Below are positions 34,610-43,676 of a stretch of 58,012 nt of DNA, piece by piece. The position numbers and the translations under genes were made by a program. The DNA lies in the NCBI GenBank assembly GCA_913057645.1, contig CAJXOU010000010.1:1-58012 (forward strand), read 5' to 3'. Each line of letters starts with the position of its first letter. The stretch's first letter is position 1. Origin of the DNA: an uncultured Rhodobiaceae bacterium. Its GTDB lineage: Bacteria; Pseudomonadota; Alphaproteobacteria; Parvibaculales; Parvibaculaceae. The notes under the pieces are model-generated. The model made no database searches, was not told where the DNA came from, and saw nothing but the letters and a program-made list of their open reading frames with translations.

Positions 34610-37600
34610 CATCCGCCATCGAAGCCATACTGGGACGCACCCGCACCGTCATGACCACGATGGTGCTGCTGGTCGCGGCCGGCGTCATCTCCTTCATCAC
34701 GATCCCGAAGGAGGCCGATCCGGACATTCCCATTCCGATCTTCTACGTCTCCATCGTGCATCACGGCATTTCGCCGGAGGACGCGGAACGGCTGCTCATC
34801 CGGCCGATGGAAACGGAACTGCGCTCGCTGGAAGGCCTGGAGGAGATCACGGCCATCGCCTCCCAGGGGCATGCCGGCATCCTGCTCGAGTTCGACGTGA
34901 ATTTCGACAAGGACGCCGCGCTTCAGGATGTGCGCGAGAAAGTCGATATGGCGCGGGCGGAACTTCCGGGCGACACCGAAGAGCCGACCATTCGCGAATT
35001 CAACACGTCGCTGTTTCCCGTCCTGATCGTCACGCTGTCGGGCGACGTTCCCGAACGCGCGCTCTACAATGCGGCGCAGAGCCTGAAGGACGAAATCGAG
35101 GCAATACCGACCGTGCTCCAGGCCGAGCTCGTCGGACATCGCGAGGAACTGCTGGAAGTCGTCATAGATCCGGCGAAGCTCGAGTCCTACAACATCTCGC
35201 AAAGCGAGCTCATCAACGTCGTCTCTCTGAACAACCGTCTGGTCGCCGCCGGCAATATCGACACCGGCCAGGGACGCTTCTCGGTCAAGGTGCCGGGCCT
35301 CTTCGAAGAACGCGAGGATGTTCTCAACCTGCCGATCAAGACCTCCGGCGAGGGTGTCGTCAAGCTTTCGGACGTCGCGGACATTCGCCGTACCTTCAAG
35401 GATGCGGACGGGTATGCACGGTTCAACGGGCACCCGGCAATCGCCATCGAGATCACCAAGCGGATCGGCACCAACATCATCGACAACAATGTTCAGGTAC
35501 GCAAAGCAGTCGATGACTTTACCGAGACCTGGCCCGATGCCATCCATGTGAATTACACACTCGATGCGTCCGACTGGATCTACCGCTCTCTCGGATCGTT
35601 GCAATCGTCGATCGCCACCGCGATCGTTCTTGTGATGATCGTCGTCGTTGCCGCGCTCGGCCTGCGTTCGGCCATGCTGGTCGGCATCGCCATTCCGACG
35701 TCGTTCATGATCGGTTTCTTCTTCCTCGCCTCGGCGGGCTATACCGTCAACATGATGGTCATGTTCGGCATGCTGCTCGCGGTGGGCATGCTCGTCGACG
35801 GCGCCATCGTCGTGGTCGAATATGCTGACCGGAAGATGTCGGAAGGGCTCGACAAGCGCGACGCCTATGCGCTTGCCTCGAAGCGCATGTTCTGGCCCGT
35901 TACCTCATCGACGGCGACCACCCTGGCGGCGTTCCTTCCCATGCTTCTCTGGCCGGGCGTCTCCGGCAAGTTCATGAGCTACCTGCCGATCACGCTGATC
36001 GTCGTCCTCTCGGCTTCGCTCATTACCGCGCTGATTTTCGTGCCCACCATCGGCACCCTGTTCGGCAAGGCCGAAACCGAAAACGACGATGTATTGAAGC
36101 AGCTTGCCGGGGCGGAGACCGGCGACATTCGCGCGCTCCCGGGGCTCACCGGCTCCTATGTCCGGCTGCTCGACCGCCTTATCCAGTATCCGGGCCGCGT
36201 GATGGCGGCAACGGGTGTCGTGGTTGTCGGCACGATCTGGATTTTCACCCTCTTCAACAATGGCGTCGAATTCTTCGTCGACACGGAGCCGGAGCGCGCC
36301 ATCGTTCTCATCAGCGCCCGCGGCAATCTTTCCGCCGACGACACGATCGCGCTCGCACGGGACGTCGAGGAGATTGCGCTCAACACCGACGGCGTGAAGA
36401 CCGTCTTCACGCGAACGGCGCCGGGACTGAGCCAGGGCCAGGGCGGCGGCGATGACGTGCCGAACGACCTCGTCGGCCGAATGCTCATTGAGTTCAAGCC
36501 TTATGAGGAGCGGCGCAAGGGCGCGGTCATCCTGGAAGAGATTCGTCAGAAGGCGGGCGAGATTGCCGGCATCAGGGTCGAGGTCCGCAAGCAGGAAGAC
36601 GGCCCCCCCACCGGCAAGGACATCCAGATCGAGCTCACCTCCACCAACTACCAGAAGCTTCAGGAGACGACGGGTCTCATACGGGCGCATCTGGACAACG
36701 AGGTGGACGGCCTCATCAACATCGAGGACGGACGGCCGCTGCCCGGCATCGAATGGGTCATGACGGTCGATCGCGAAATGGCCGGGCGTTTCGGTGCGGA
36801 CGTGACCTCTGTCGGGTCCGTCATCCAGCTCGTCACGAACGGAATTCTGATTGGCGAATACCGGCCGGACGATGCGCGGGACGAAGTCGACATCCGGGCA
36901 CGATTCCCGGACAGCTACCGTGTGCTCGACCAGCTCGATCAACTGCGCGTCCAGACGTCGCAAGGCCTTGTCCCGATTTCCAACTTCGTCAACCGGGAAG
37001 CACAGCCGCAAGTCAGCACCATCGAGCGGATCAACGGCTATCGCCGCATCATGATCAAGGCGAATACCGCGATCGATCCCGAGACGGGAGAGAAACTGAA
37101 TGTCGACGCCAAGGTGAACGAGATTGTCAGCTGGCTCGAAACCCAGAACATCGACCCCGCCGTGAATGTGAAGTTCCGCGGTGCGAGCGAGGAACAGGAA
37201 GAATCCGCATCCTTCCTAGGCGGCGCGTTGATCGGCGCGCTGTTCCTGATGTTCATCATCCTGCTGACGCAGTTCAACAGTTTCTATCATTCGATACTGA
37301 CGCTCTCGACGGTCATCCTGTCGACGCTCGGCGCCCTTATCGGCATGGTCGTCACCGGACAGCCCTTCTCCGTCATCATGACGGGTACGGGCATCGTCGC
37401 GCTGGCGGGCATCGTCGTGAACAACTCGATCGTGCTGATCGATACCTATCAGCGGCTTCGCGAAGATGCGATGGACGTCGTCGAGGCGGTTCTCAGGACG
37501 GCAGGACAGCGGCTTCGGCCGATCATGCTGACCACGATCACGACGATGTTCGGGCTGCTGCCGATGGCGCTGCAGATCAACCTGGATTTCGTCAATCGCG

Positions 37601-37809
37601 AGATCGTGATTGGCGGGCCGGTGTCGGTCTGGTGGGTCCAGCTCTCGACCGCGATCATCTTCGGGCTCGGGTTCTCGACGCTGCTGACGCTGGTGCTCGT
37701 GCCCGTGCTTCTGGCCGCGCCGACCGTGATGCGGGAAAAGCGCGCCGCCCGGCGCAGGGGTGGTGACGACTGGCGCGAGACCGCCGAAACGCGCCGCGCC
37801 GCCGAATAG
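34606..37809 (+). CDS. RND efflux permease, second system
   Basis: A 1067-residue RND pump starting at a GTG at 34606 that overlaps the adaptor stop. The N terminus (TSAIEAILGRTRTVMTTMVL) lacks the usual short HAE1 beginning but is followed by the standard IPKEADPDIPIPIFYVSIVH. In helix 4 the sequence is LLAVGMLVDGAIVVVEYADR, so one aspartate of the usual DD pair is glycine. The C-terminal half has VALAGIVVNNSIVLIDTYQR and GQRLRPIMLTTITTMFGLLP. The last 20 residues are basic. Substrates unknown. Confidence 0.92.
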   Translation: MTSAIEAILGRTRTVMTTMVLLVAAGVISFITIPKEADPDIPIPIFYVSIVHHGISPEDAERLLIRPMETELRSLEGLEEITAIASQGHAGILLEFDVNFDKDAALQDVREKVDMARAELPGDTEEPTIREFNTSLFPVLIVTLSGDVPERALYNAAQSLKDEIEAIPTVLQAELVGHREELLEVVIDPAKLESYNISQSELINVVSLNNRLVAAGNIDTGQGRFSVKVPGLFEEREDVLNLPIKTSGEGVVKLSDVADIRRTFKDADGYARFNGHPAIAIEITKRIGTNIIDNNVQVRKAVDDFTETWPDAIHVNYTLDASDWIYRSLGSLQSSIATAIVLVMIVVVAALGLRSAMLVGIAIPTSFMIGFFFLASAGYTVNMMVMFGMLLAVGMLVDGAIVVVEYADRKMSEGLDKRDAYALASKRMFWPVTSSTATTLAAFLPMLLWPGVSGKFMSYLPITLIVVLSASLITALIFVPTIGTLFGKAETENDDVLKQLAGAETGDIRALPGLTGSYVRLLDRLIQYPGRVMAATGVVVVGTIWIFTLFNNGVEFFVDTEPERAIVLISARGNLSADDTIALARDVEEIALNTDGVKTVFTRTAPGLSQGQGGGDDVPNDLVGRMLIEFKPYEERRKGAVILEEIRQKAGEIAGIRVEVRKQEDGPPTGKDIQIELTSTNYQKLQETTGLIRAHLDNEVDGLINIEDGRPLPGIEWVMTVDREMAGRFGADVTSVGSVIQLVTNGILIGEYRPDDARDEVDIRARFPDSYRVLDQLDQLRVQTSQGLVPISNFVNREAQPQVSTIERINGYRRIMIKANTAIDPETGEKLNVDAKVNEIVSWLETQNIDPAVNVKFRGASEEQEESASFLGGALIGALFLMFIILLTQFNSFYHSILTLSTVILSTLGALIGMVVTGQPFSVIMTGTGIVALAGIVVNNSIVLIDTYQRLREDAMDVVEAVLRTAGQRLRPIMLTTITTMFGLLPMALQINLDFVNREIVIGGPVSVWWVQLSTAIIFGLGFSTLLTLVLVPVLLAAPTVMREKRAARRRGGDDWRETAETRRAAE

Positions 37810-37814
37810 GCTCG

Positions 37815-38672
37815 TCAGGCTTCGTCCGCAACGGGATTGGAAAGCAGGCCGACACCCTCGATTTCGACTTCGATGGTGTCGCCTGCCTTCATCCACACAG
37901 GCGGCGTGCGTGCAAAGCCGACCCCCGCAGGCGTTCCCATCACCAGCACATCACCCGGCTCCAGCGTCATGCACTGAGCCAGCAGCATGATGGTTTCATC
38001 GACTGGGAAGATCATGTCGCGCGTGTTCGCACTCTGCATGACCTCGCCATTGAGGCGCGACTCGATCTTCAGACCCGCCGCTCCCGCCGGCAGTTCGTCG
38101 GCGGTCACAAAAACGGGACCGAAGGGACCGGTCGCATCGAAATTCTTGCCGATGGTCCATTGCGGCGTGCGCCGCTGATAGTCGCGAACCGACGCATCGT
38201 TGAAGCAGGCATAGCCTGCGACATACGACAGGGCGTCCGTCTTCGCTACATGGCGCGGAACCCGCCGGCCGATCACGGCGGCAAGTTCCGCCTCGAAATC
38301 GAGCTGCTCCGAGACACGCGGCCTGATGATCGCCTCGCCATGGCCGATCAGAGTCGTCGCGCAGCGCATGAAGAAGTTCGGGTAGTCGGGTTTCTCTCGT
38401 CCGCCTTCCGCCGCGTGCTCGGCATAGTTGAGCCCCAGGCAGACGATCTTGCCGGGCCGCGGGATGACCGGAAGGAGCTTCGTCTCTTCGAGCGGACGGC
38501 GCGCCGCAGCGCGAAGAGCGTTCTGCGCCGCAGCAAAGGCAGGTTCCCCCACCTGAATCGTGCCGAGCAGGCTGCCGGATAGCCCGGAAACTCCCGACAG
38601 ATCGGCGATTTCGCCGTCCACGACGGCGCCGAGCCTTTCGTTTCCCGCATCCTCGAAGGTCACAAATCGCAT
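37815..38672 (-). CDS. Fumarylacetoacetate hydrolase family protein
   Basis: A 285-residue cytosolic FAH-fold enzyme. Metal-binding residues are visible in QLDFEAELAAVIGRR (E-x-E) and AGYACFNDASVRDYQRRTPQ (the D), followed by WTIGKNFDATGPFGPVFVTA, the family lysine and loop. Members hydrolyse C-C bonds of acylpyruvates, decarboxylate oxaloacetate or hydrate 2-oxo-acids in aromatic and ring-cleavage pathways. It converges on the RND pump gene (5 bp between stops) and is divergent from the Baeyer-Villiger monooxygenase gene, so it may act on ring-opened products; that is inference. Confidence 0.9.
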   Translation of the reverse strand: MRFVTFEDAGNERLGAVVDGEIADLSGVSGLSGSLLGTIQVGEPAFAAAQNALRAAARRPLEETKLLPVIPRPGKIVCLGLNYAEHAAEGGREKPDYPNFFMRCATTLIGHGEAIIRPRVSEQLDFEAELAAVIGRRVPRHVAKTDALSYVAGYACFNDASVRDYQRRTPQWTIGKNFDATGPFGPVFVTADELPAGAAGLKIESRLNGEVMQSANTRDMIFPVDETIMLLAQCMTLEPGDVLVMGTPAGVGFARTPPVWMKAGDTIEVEIEGVGLLSNPVADEA

Positions 38673-38782
38673 TCACATCCTCCTGCTTCCGCGACAGATT
38701 CTTGGGTGGCCACCCTATTCGTTCGTTTTGCCCGTCGCCACGGCACGCTACACTGAAGAAAACACAACACGGGAGGAAGAAA

Positions 38783-40417
38783 ATGACGCATGAGGAGTCC
38801 CCAGGCTCGCAGATAAATGGCGCATCCCGTTTCGATGCCGTTATCGTCGGCGCCGGCTTCGCCGGTATGTACATGCTGCACCGGTTGCGCGCACTCGGCC
38901 TTTCCGTGCGCGTCTTCGAAACCGGCGATGGCGTCGGCGGCACCTGGTACTGGAACCGGTACCCGGGCGCGCGATGCGACGTCGAGAGCCTCGAATACCA
39001 GTACGGCTTTTCGGATGACGTTCAGCGGGAATGGGACTGGACGGAGCGATACGCCGCTCAGCCCGAGATTCTGCGTTATCAGAACTATGTCGCGGACAAG
39101 CTCGATCTCCGCAAGGACATCCAGTTCTCGACCCGCGTGACCTCCGCCGACTACGACGCGCGAAGCGGCGAGTGGACCGTCGAGACGGATCGAGGTGACC
39201 ATGTGCAGACCCGCTTCTGCATCATGGCGACCGGCTGCCTCTCGGCCGCCCGGATCCCCGATTTCCCCGGGGTCCGGGATTTCGAGGGCGAGACCTATCA
39301 TACGGGCGCCTGGCCGCATGAAGGTGTGGACTTCACCGGCAAGCGGGTCGGCGTCATCGGCACCGGCTCATCCGGCATTCAGAGCACCCCGATCATTGCC
39401 GAACAGGCAAGCCATCTCACTGTCTTCCAGCGGACAGCCAATTTTACCCTGCCTGCGGGCAACCGCCCGCTTTCCCCGGAGGAGGTCCGCAAGTCCAAGG
39501 AAACGCTTCTTGCCGACCGGGAGCATGCCCGTCAGACACCGGGCGGACTCATCTGCTTCGAATATAATGAGGCACTCGCGGAGGAAATGACGCCCGAGGC
39601 GCGTGAAAAGGAACTCAGCGACCGCTGGACCCAAGGCGGTTTCGCTTTTCTCGGTTCCTATGGCGACATCATGGCGACACCGGAAGCGAACGACATTGCT
39701 GCCGATTTTGCCCGTGCTCAGATGCGCGCGGTCATCAAGGATCCCGCCATCGTCGACATCCTCCTGCCGGATGACCACCCGGTCGGCGTCAAACGCCTCT
39801 GCCTCGACACGCATTACCTCGAAACCTTCAACCTGCCCCATGTGGACATCGTCGATGTGCGGGCAGCGCCCATCGAGCGCATTTCCAGATCGGGAATCGT
39901 CAGCGGCGGCCGGGAATACGAGGTCGACGCCATCGTCTTCGCCACCGGCTTCGACGCCATGACCGGCGCAATCCTCGGCGTCGACATCACGGGCCGCGAC
40001 GGGATGAAACTCCGGGACAAGTGGGCGGCGGGTCCGCGCACCTATCTCGGCCTCGGATCGGCTGGCTTTCCGAACCTCTTCTTCATCACCGGCCCCGGCA
40101 GCCCGTCGGTTCTCAGCAACATGATCGTGTCCATCGAGCAGCATGTCGACTGGATCACCGACTGCCTGTCCCGCCTTACGAGCGGCAATATCCGCTCCAT
40201 CGAGGCCACGCCCGACGCCGAGGACCAGTGGGTCGCCCATGTGAACGAACTCGCCGGCGAAACGCTCTATCCGCAGGCGAACTCCTGGTATATGGGCGCC
40301 AATATTCCCGGAAAGCCGCGTGTTTTCATGCCCTATACAGGCGGCGTGGATGTCTACGGGCAGAAACTCGATGAGGTTGCGCAGGCGGACTACGAGGGGT
40401 TCAGGCTCGGCGCCTGA
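38783..40417 (+). CDS. Baeyer-Villiger flavin monooxygenase
   Basis: A 544-residue class B flavoprotein that inserts oxygen next to a carbonyl with NADPH and FAD, converting ketones to esters or lactones. The FAD loop is VIVGAGFAGMYMLHRLR, the NADPH loop is GVIGTGSSGIQ, and the Baeyer-Villiger fingerprint FxGxxxHTxxWP is seen as FEGETYHTGAWP. GGTWYWNRYPGARCDVES is typical of cyclohexanone-type enzymes. A strong Shine-Dalgarno GGGAGGAAG precedes the ATG at 38783. The length and motifs suggest a cyclohexanone/cycloalkanone or long-chain ketone substrate. Confidence 0.93.
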   Translation: MTHEESPGSQINGASRFDAVIVGAGFAGMYMLHRLRALGLSVRVFETGDGVGGTWYWNRYPGARCDVESLEYQYGFSDDVQREWDWTERYAAQPEILRYQNYVADKLDLRKDIQFSTRVTSADYDARSGEWTVETDRGDHVQTRFCIMATGCLSAARIPDFPGVRDFEGETYHTGAWPHEGVDFTGKRVGVIGTGSSGIQSTPIIAEQASHLTVFQRTANFTLPAGNRPLSPEEVRKSKETLLADREHARQTPGGLICFEYNEALAEEMTPEAREKELSDRWTQGGFAFLGSYGDIMATPEANDIAADFARAQMRAVIKDPAIVDILLPDDHPVGVKRLCLDTHYLETFNLPHVDIVDVRAAPIERISRSGIVSGGREYEVDAIVFATGFDAMTGAILGVDITGRDGMKLRDKWAAGPRTYLGLGSAGFPNLFFITGPGSPSVLSNMIVSIEQHVDWITDCLSRLTSGNIRSIEATPDAEDQWVAHVNELAGETLYPQANSWYMGANIPGKPRVFMPYTGGVDVYGQKLDEVAQADYEGFRLGA

Positions 40418-40439
40418 CCCATCTGACCCGGCCTTGGGC

Positions 40440-41231
40440 TCAAATGCCGCCGGTGTCGCCGAAGGGCGGTACGGCGTCCAGTTCGTGGTAGGGGTCGAAC
40501 CGCACGTCGTCGTCGCCAACGCCGTCGAAGGGGTTCTCGAGCCGGTCCTGAATGTTGTCGAGCCCGACGAGAACGCAGGCATAGGCAATCGCGACGCCAT
40601 AGCCGAAGACGACCCCGCCCTTCTCCGCGATATCCGCATAGAAGGGTGCGTAGAGGATCGGGAAGACGTTCAGATAGATCTTGCTGAAGGCGCGGAGCGA
40701 GCCCGGCGTCCTGTAATCCGCGATCATGCGGATTTTCTCGAACTCGGTCGTCATGCTCCAGAGGAAGTTGTTGATCCGCGACAGTTCCGTCGCGCCCAGC
40801 CCCCGTGCACGGAGCCGCTCATTGCTGCGCGAGTAGGCTGAGAGGATCGAATAGACCTCAAGCGTCGAGGTATCCCGTTCACCCGGCCGCGCCATCAGTG
40901 CCACCCGGAGCGCCGTATAGAGGCGGCGGCCCAGATCGAGAGCCCGGTCCGCATCCTCATCCTTCCCACCATCCCAGTCGCGGTGAGCGAAATAGAGCGA
41001 GGCGATGCCGGCCCTCAGCGCGGCAAGACTCTTCAGCGCTTCCTCGCGGCGCTGGTAGGCGGCGCCTATCGAAAAGACGATCGGAAAGACGATCGCGACG
41101 GCAATCAGGCTCGACGGCAGGTCGGAACGGATGCCATAGGCGATGCAGCCCCAGGTCGCCGCCACGGCGAGCGCGGCGATCAGGGCCACCTGAAGGTCGA
41201 AAATTCTGAAGAACTGGCGAAGAAGACCCAT
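40440..41231 (-). CDS. Four-helix membrane protein, bestrophin-like tail
   Basis: An unrecognised membrane protein of about 263 residues. Two helices lie near the N terminus (DLQVALIAALAVAATWGCIA and LPSSLIAVAIVFPIVFSIGA) and two near the C terminus (KIYLNVFPILYAPFYADI and GVVFGYGVAIAYACVLVGLD). A hydrophilic, largely helical middle lies between them. The end DNIQDRLENPFDGVGDDDVR is like the ENPFG/D-rich segment of bestrophin-type anion channels, and the topology would allow that, but the match is short. The start may be the ATG at 41231 or the GTG at 41246; neither has a clear ribosome site. It follows the TerB-like gene by about 40 bp. Confidence 0.7.
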   Translation of the reverse strand: MGLLRQFFRIFDLQVALIAALAVAATWGCIAYGIRSDLPSSLIAVAIVFPIVFSIGAAYQRREEALKSLAALRAGIASLYFAHRDWDGGKDEDADRALDLGRRLYTALRVALMARPGERDTSTLEVYSILSAYSRSNERLRARGLGATELSRINNFLWSMTTEFEKIRMIADYRTPGSLRAFSKIYLNVFPILYAPFYADIAEKGGVVFGYGVAIAYACVLVGLDNIQDRLENPFDGVGDDDVRFDPYHELDAVPPFGDTGGI

Positions 41232-41271
41232 CTGGAGGTTATGCACCGGGCATGTGGAAACCGGGCGGGCG

Positions 41272-41718
41272 TCAGGCCGTCCGGGAAATCGCCGCCGCGC
41301 GGGCCGCCTCGCAGTCTTCCCGGCTCATACCCAGCTCCTGGGTCATGTGCCAGATCAGATATTCCTCGAAGTGATGGAGGTTCTCGTCCGCGAGCGACAG
41401 CTGCCAGAGGATTTCGACGAGTTCGCGCTTTTCTTCCAGCGAGAACCCGCGCCTTATGCTTTCGAGGAAGGGGCGGTCGTCATAGACCATCCGGTCTTCG
41501 CTTTCCGCAATCGCGATCAACTCCCGGGCTTCCTCGGAATCGAGGCCGAATTTCTCGACGATGAGGCGCTTGATCGCGTCCCGCTCCGAAGCACTGAAGT
41601 CCCGGTCGAGCCGCGCGGCCTCGACCATCAGGGCGGTTGCTGCGGCATGCTTGCGACCGTCCGGCATCTCGTCACCGTCGCGACCGCGCTCGATGAAGCT
41701 CAGCACCTTTTCCAGCAT
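41272..41718 (-). CDS. TerB-like protein
   Basis: A 148-residue all-helical protein of the TerB/DjlA-N superfamily. The segments ALMVEAARLDRDFSASERDA and LVEILWQLSLADENLHHFEE, each with the D-x-x-F/E pattern, are the duplicated acidic metal-binding turns of TerB folds; EEYLIWHMTQELGMSREDCE follows. Such proteins are linked to membrane stress and tellurite resistance clusters, often as small adaptors. The start chosen is the ATG at 41718, with GGGGGG 7 bp upstream; MGGVR at 41733 is an alternative. It reads away from the TPS operon and its upstream region holds a PHO-like repeat. Confidence 0.8.
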   Translation of the reverse strand: MLEKVLSFIERGRDGDEMPDGRKHAAATALMVEAARLDRDFSASERDAIKRLIVEKFGLDSEEARELIAIAESEDRMVYDDRPFLESIRRGFSLEEKRELVEILWQLSLADENLHHFEEYLIWHMTQELGMSREDCEAARAAAISRTA

Positions 41719-41801
41719 TCGGACGCCCCCCATTCAATAAAACGCGGCCGCTCCCAGCCGGGAGCTGACCGCAAACTGGAAGCGAGCATGGCAATTTTCG
41801 A

Positions 41802-41830
41802 TGTCAGTTTCGTGACGATCAGATCACAGA
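41802..41830 (-). promoter_or_regulatory. Triple PHO-box-like direct repeat (copy 2)
   Basis: On the minus strand the heptamers CTGTGAT, TCGTCAC and CTGACAT are spaced 4 bp apart (CTGA, GAAA), giving an 11-bp period. It is more degenerate than the other two copies. It is oriented toward the TerB-like gene, 84-112 bp upstream of its start, and also lies in front of tpsB. The 254-bp region 41734-41987 holds no other recognised feature beyond weak promoter-like AT-rich runs. Confidence 0.4.
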
Positions 41831-41987
41831 TGGTTGCCAATTAACCAGATTTTCACTTTCTGCTTCGTGCCCTTTGATTCGTTTCAGAAATAGTCGCAAT
41901 GTCATCGGGGGCGCGGTGAGGATGTCGGCCTGATACTGGCGGCATCCTGCTGGTACTCGTGTCCAGTTGGGGTTTTGGGGGTGCCTG

Positions 41988-43676
41988 GTGCGACGGCTCG
42001 CGCTATTGGCTGTTCTTGTTGCGCTCAGTGGGTGCAGCAATCATTTGGCGAGCCTTGGGGAGACAGCAGGTCCTCAGGGCACCGTTTCGTCGTCTCCCGC
42101 GGCCGTTGCCACAGAGGCAAAAGGCGGTAACGGGGAAGCGGCGACGCTGGTCCTCAACGGCATTGCCCTCGATCGCGTTTCCGACCTTCCAAGCCCTTCA
42201 CAGGTATCGGACGAGGAACTGCTCTCGGTCGCCAACCCCCTGATTGGAAAGAGCGTTTCCATCGAAGGCCTGCGCAACCTGGCAACCGCCATGGAGACGA
42301 GATTCCGCGAGGCTGGGTACCCCTATGCCCGCGTCATTCTCCCTCCGCAAAAAGTCGAAGGGGGCCTCGTTACGTTCACCGTGATCGAAGGCTGGATCGA
42401 CGGCGTGACCGTTCTGGGCACCTCCAGTCCGGAGAAAACCCAAACCGAAGTCCGGCTTCGCCCGCTCGACAAGACGGGTCCCGTCGAAGTCCGCGAGATC
42501 GAGCGGACCGTCGCGCTGCTGCAGCGTGTACCGGGGCTCAAGTCCCACGTCGCCATCGCCAGAGGCGGCAGCGGTCCGGGGGCCATGAAGCTCGTGGCAG
42601 ACGCGGCGAAAGAAGAACCTAACTATCTGTTAAACATACAGAATTCTGCCTCCCGGAGTCTTGGGCGGGAGGGGGCGACGTTTTTCGCGTCCGTTCCCGG
42701 AGCCGCGCCGCTGGGCGACGAATTCCAGTTCGCCGCCTATAACACTTTCGACTATGAAGAGCAGATGAGTCTGCAGGCCGTGTACGAACGGGGCCTGACG
42801 CTGGACGGGCTGACAGCGCGTCTGGCGGCGACCTATGCCGAGGCAACCCCGTCTGGGCCGGTCGCCACGCTTGGCCTGGCTTCGGAAAGCGTCACAGCCG
42901 ATGCCTCCGCATCCTATCCGATATATCTACGACGCAAGACATCGCTCGACCTGACGGCGGGCTTCGCCTATGCCGACTTCACCGGAGAGCTCTTCAGCGG
43001 AACGGTCCCTTTCAGCGACGACCGCACACGTTCGGCCTATGTGAGCCTTGATGGCAAAACCAGACTCGGCGGCTGGACGCTCGACGGAGGTGCCCTTGTC
43101 AAGCGCGGGCTGGACGTGCTGGACGCGAGCAAGGCCGGCGACGCCAACCTTGCACGGCCCGAAGCCGAGCCCGAGACGCTGATTTCAATGGGCCATCTGG
43201 CCGTCGAAAGCCCGCGCATCTACGGCATTCAGGCGCGGATGCGGGCTGAAGGACAGTATGCCGTTCATCCGCTGATGGCGGTCGATGAGTTCTCCTTCGG
43301 CAACTACACGATCGTCCGCGGCTACGATCCGGGCGCCGCCGCAGGCGATAGCGCGATCGCGGCCGCTTTCGATATCAGCGGTTTTCAGCAGACTTTCTGG
43401 AACCAGCGCGTCAGCGCGGAACTCACCGGTTTCTACGATCTCGGCAAATACTGGAACCAGGACTCGACCGGAACGCAAGAGCGGTCGATTGCGTCCATCG
43501 GCGGCGGCGTTCGCGTCACCCTGACGGGCTATCTCCGCGCCGATGTTACCTATGCGGTTCCCCTGAACGCTCCGCTGGGACAAGGCGAAGGCCGCCCGGA
43601 CCCCCGGGTTCTCTTCAGCATAACGGCCGATACGGCCGCCATCTGGGAGAGGATCGCAAATGTCTGGGCCTCGTGA
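41988..43676 (+). CDS. Two-partner secretion transporter TpsB (ShlB/FhaC family) with lipobox
   Basis: Outer-membrane Omp85-type transporter of about 562 residues for the TpsA encoded next. A POTRA region (LNGIALDRVSDLPSPSQVSD to TFTVIEGWIDGVTV) and a second POTRA (ERTVALLQRVPGLKSHVAIA) precede the 16-strand barrel with the loop-6 motif IVRGYDPG. The start is read as GTG at 41988, with GGGGG upstream, giving RRLALLAVLVALSGC, a lipoprotein signal with cysteine at residue 16. An earlier TTG at 41967 is possible. Its 3' end overlaps tpsA by 17 bp. Partner role is well supported; the lipid anchor is unusual. Confidence 0.88.
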   Translation: MRRLALLAVLVALSGCSNHLASLGETAGPQGTVSSSPAAVATEAKGGNGEAATLVLNGIALDRVSDLPSPSQVSDEELLSVANPLIGKSVSIEGLRNLATAMETRFREAGYPYARVILPPQKVEGGLVTFTVIEGWIDGVTVLGTSSPEKTQTEVRLRPLDKTGPVEVREIERTVALLQRVPGLKSHVAIARGGSGPGAMKLVADAAKEEPNYLLNIQNSASRSLGREGATFFASVPGAAPLGDEFQFAAYNTFDYEEQMSLQAVYERGLTLDGLTARLAATYAEATPSGPVATLGLASESVTADASASYPIYLRRKTSLDLTAGFAYADFTGELFSGTVPFSDDRTRSAYVSLDGKTRLGGWTLDGGALVKRGLDVLDASKAGDANLARPEAEPETLISMGHLAVESPRIYGIQARMRAEGQYAVHPLMAVDEFSFGNYTIVRGYDPGAAAGDSAIAAAFDISGFQQTFWNQRVSAELTGFYDLGKYWNQDSTGTQERSIASIGGGVRVTLTGYLRADVTYAVPLNAPLGQGEGRPDPRVLFSITADTAAIWERIANVWAS

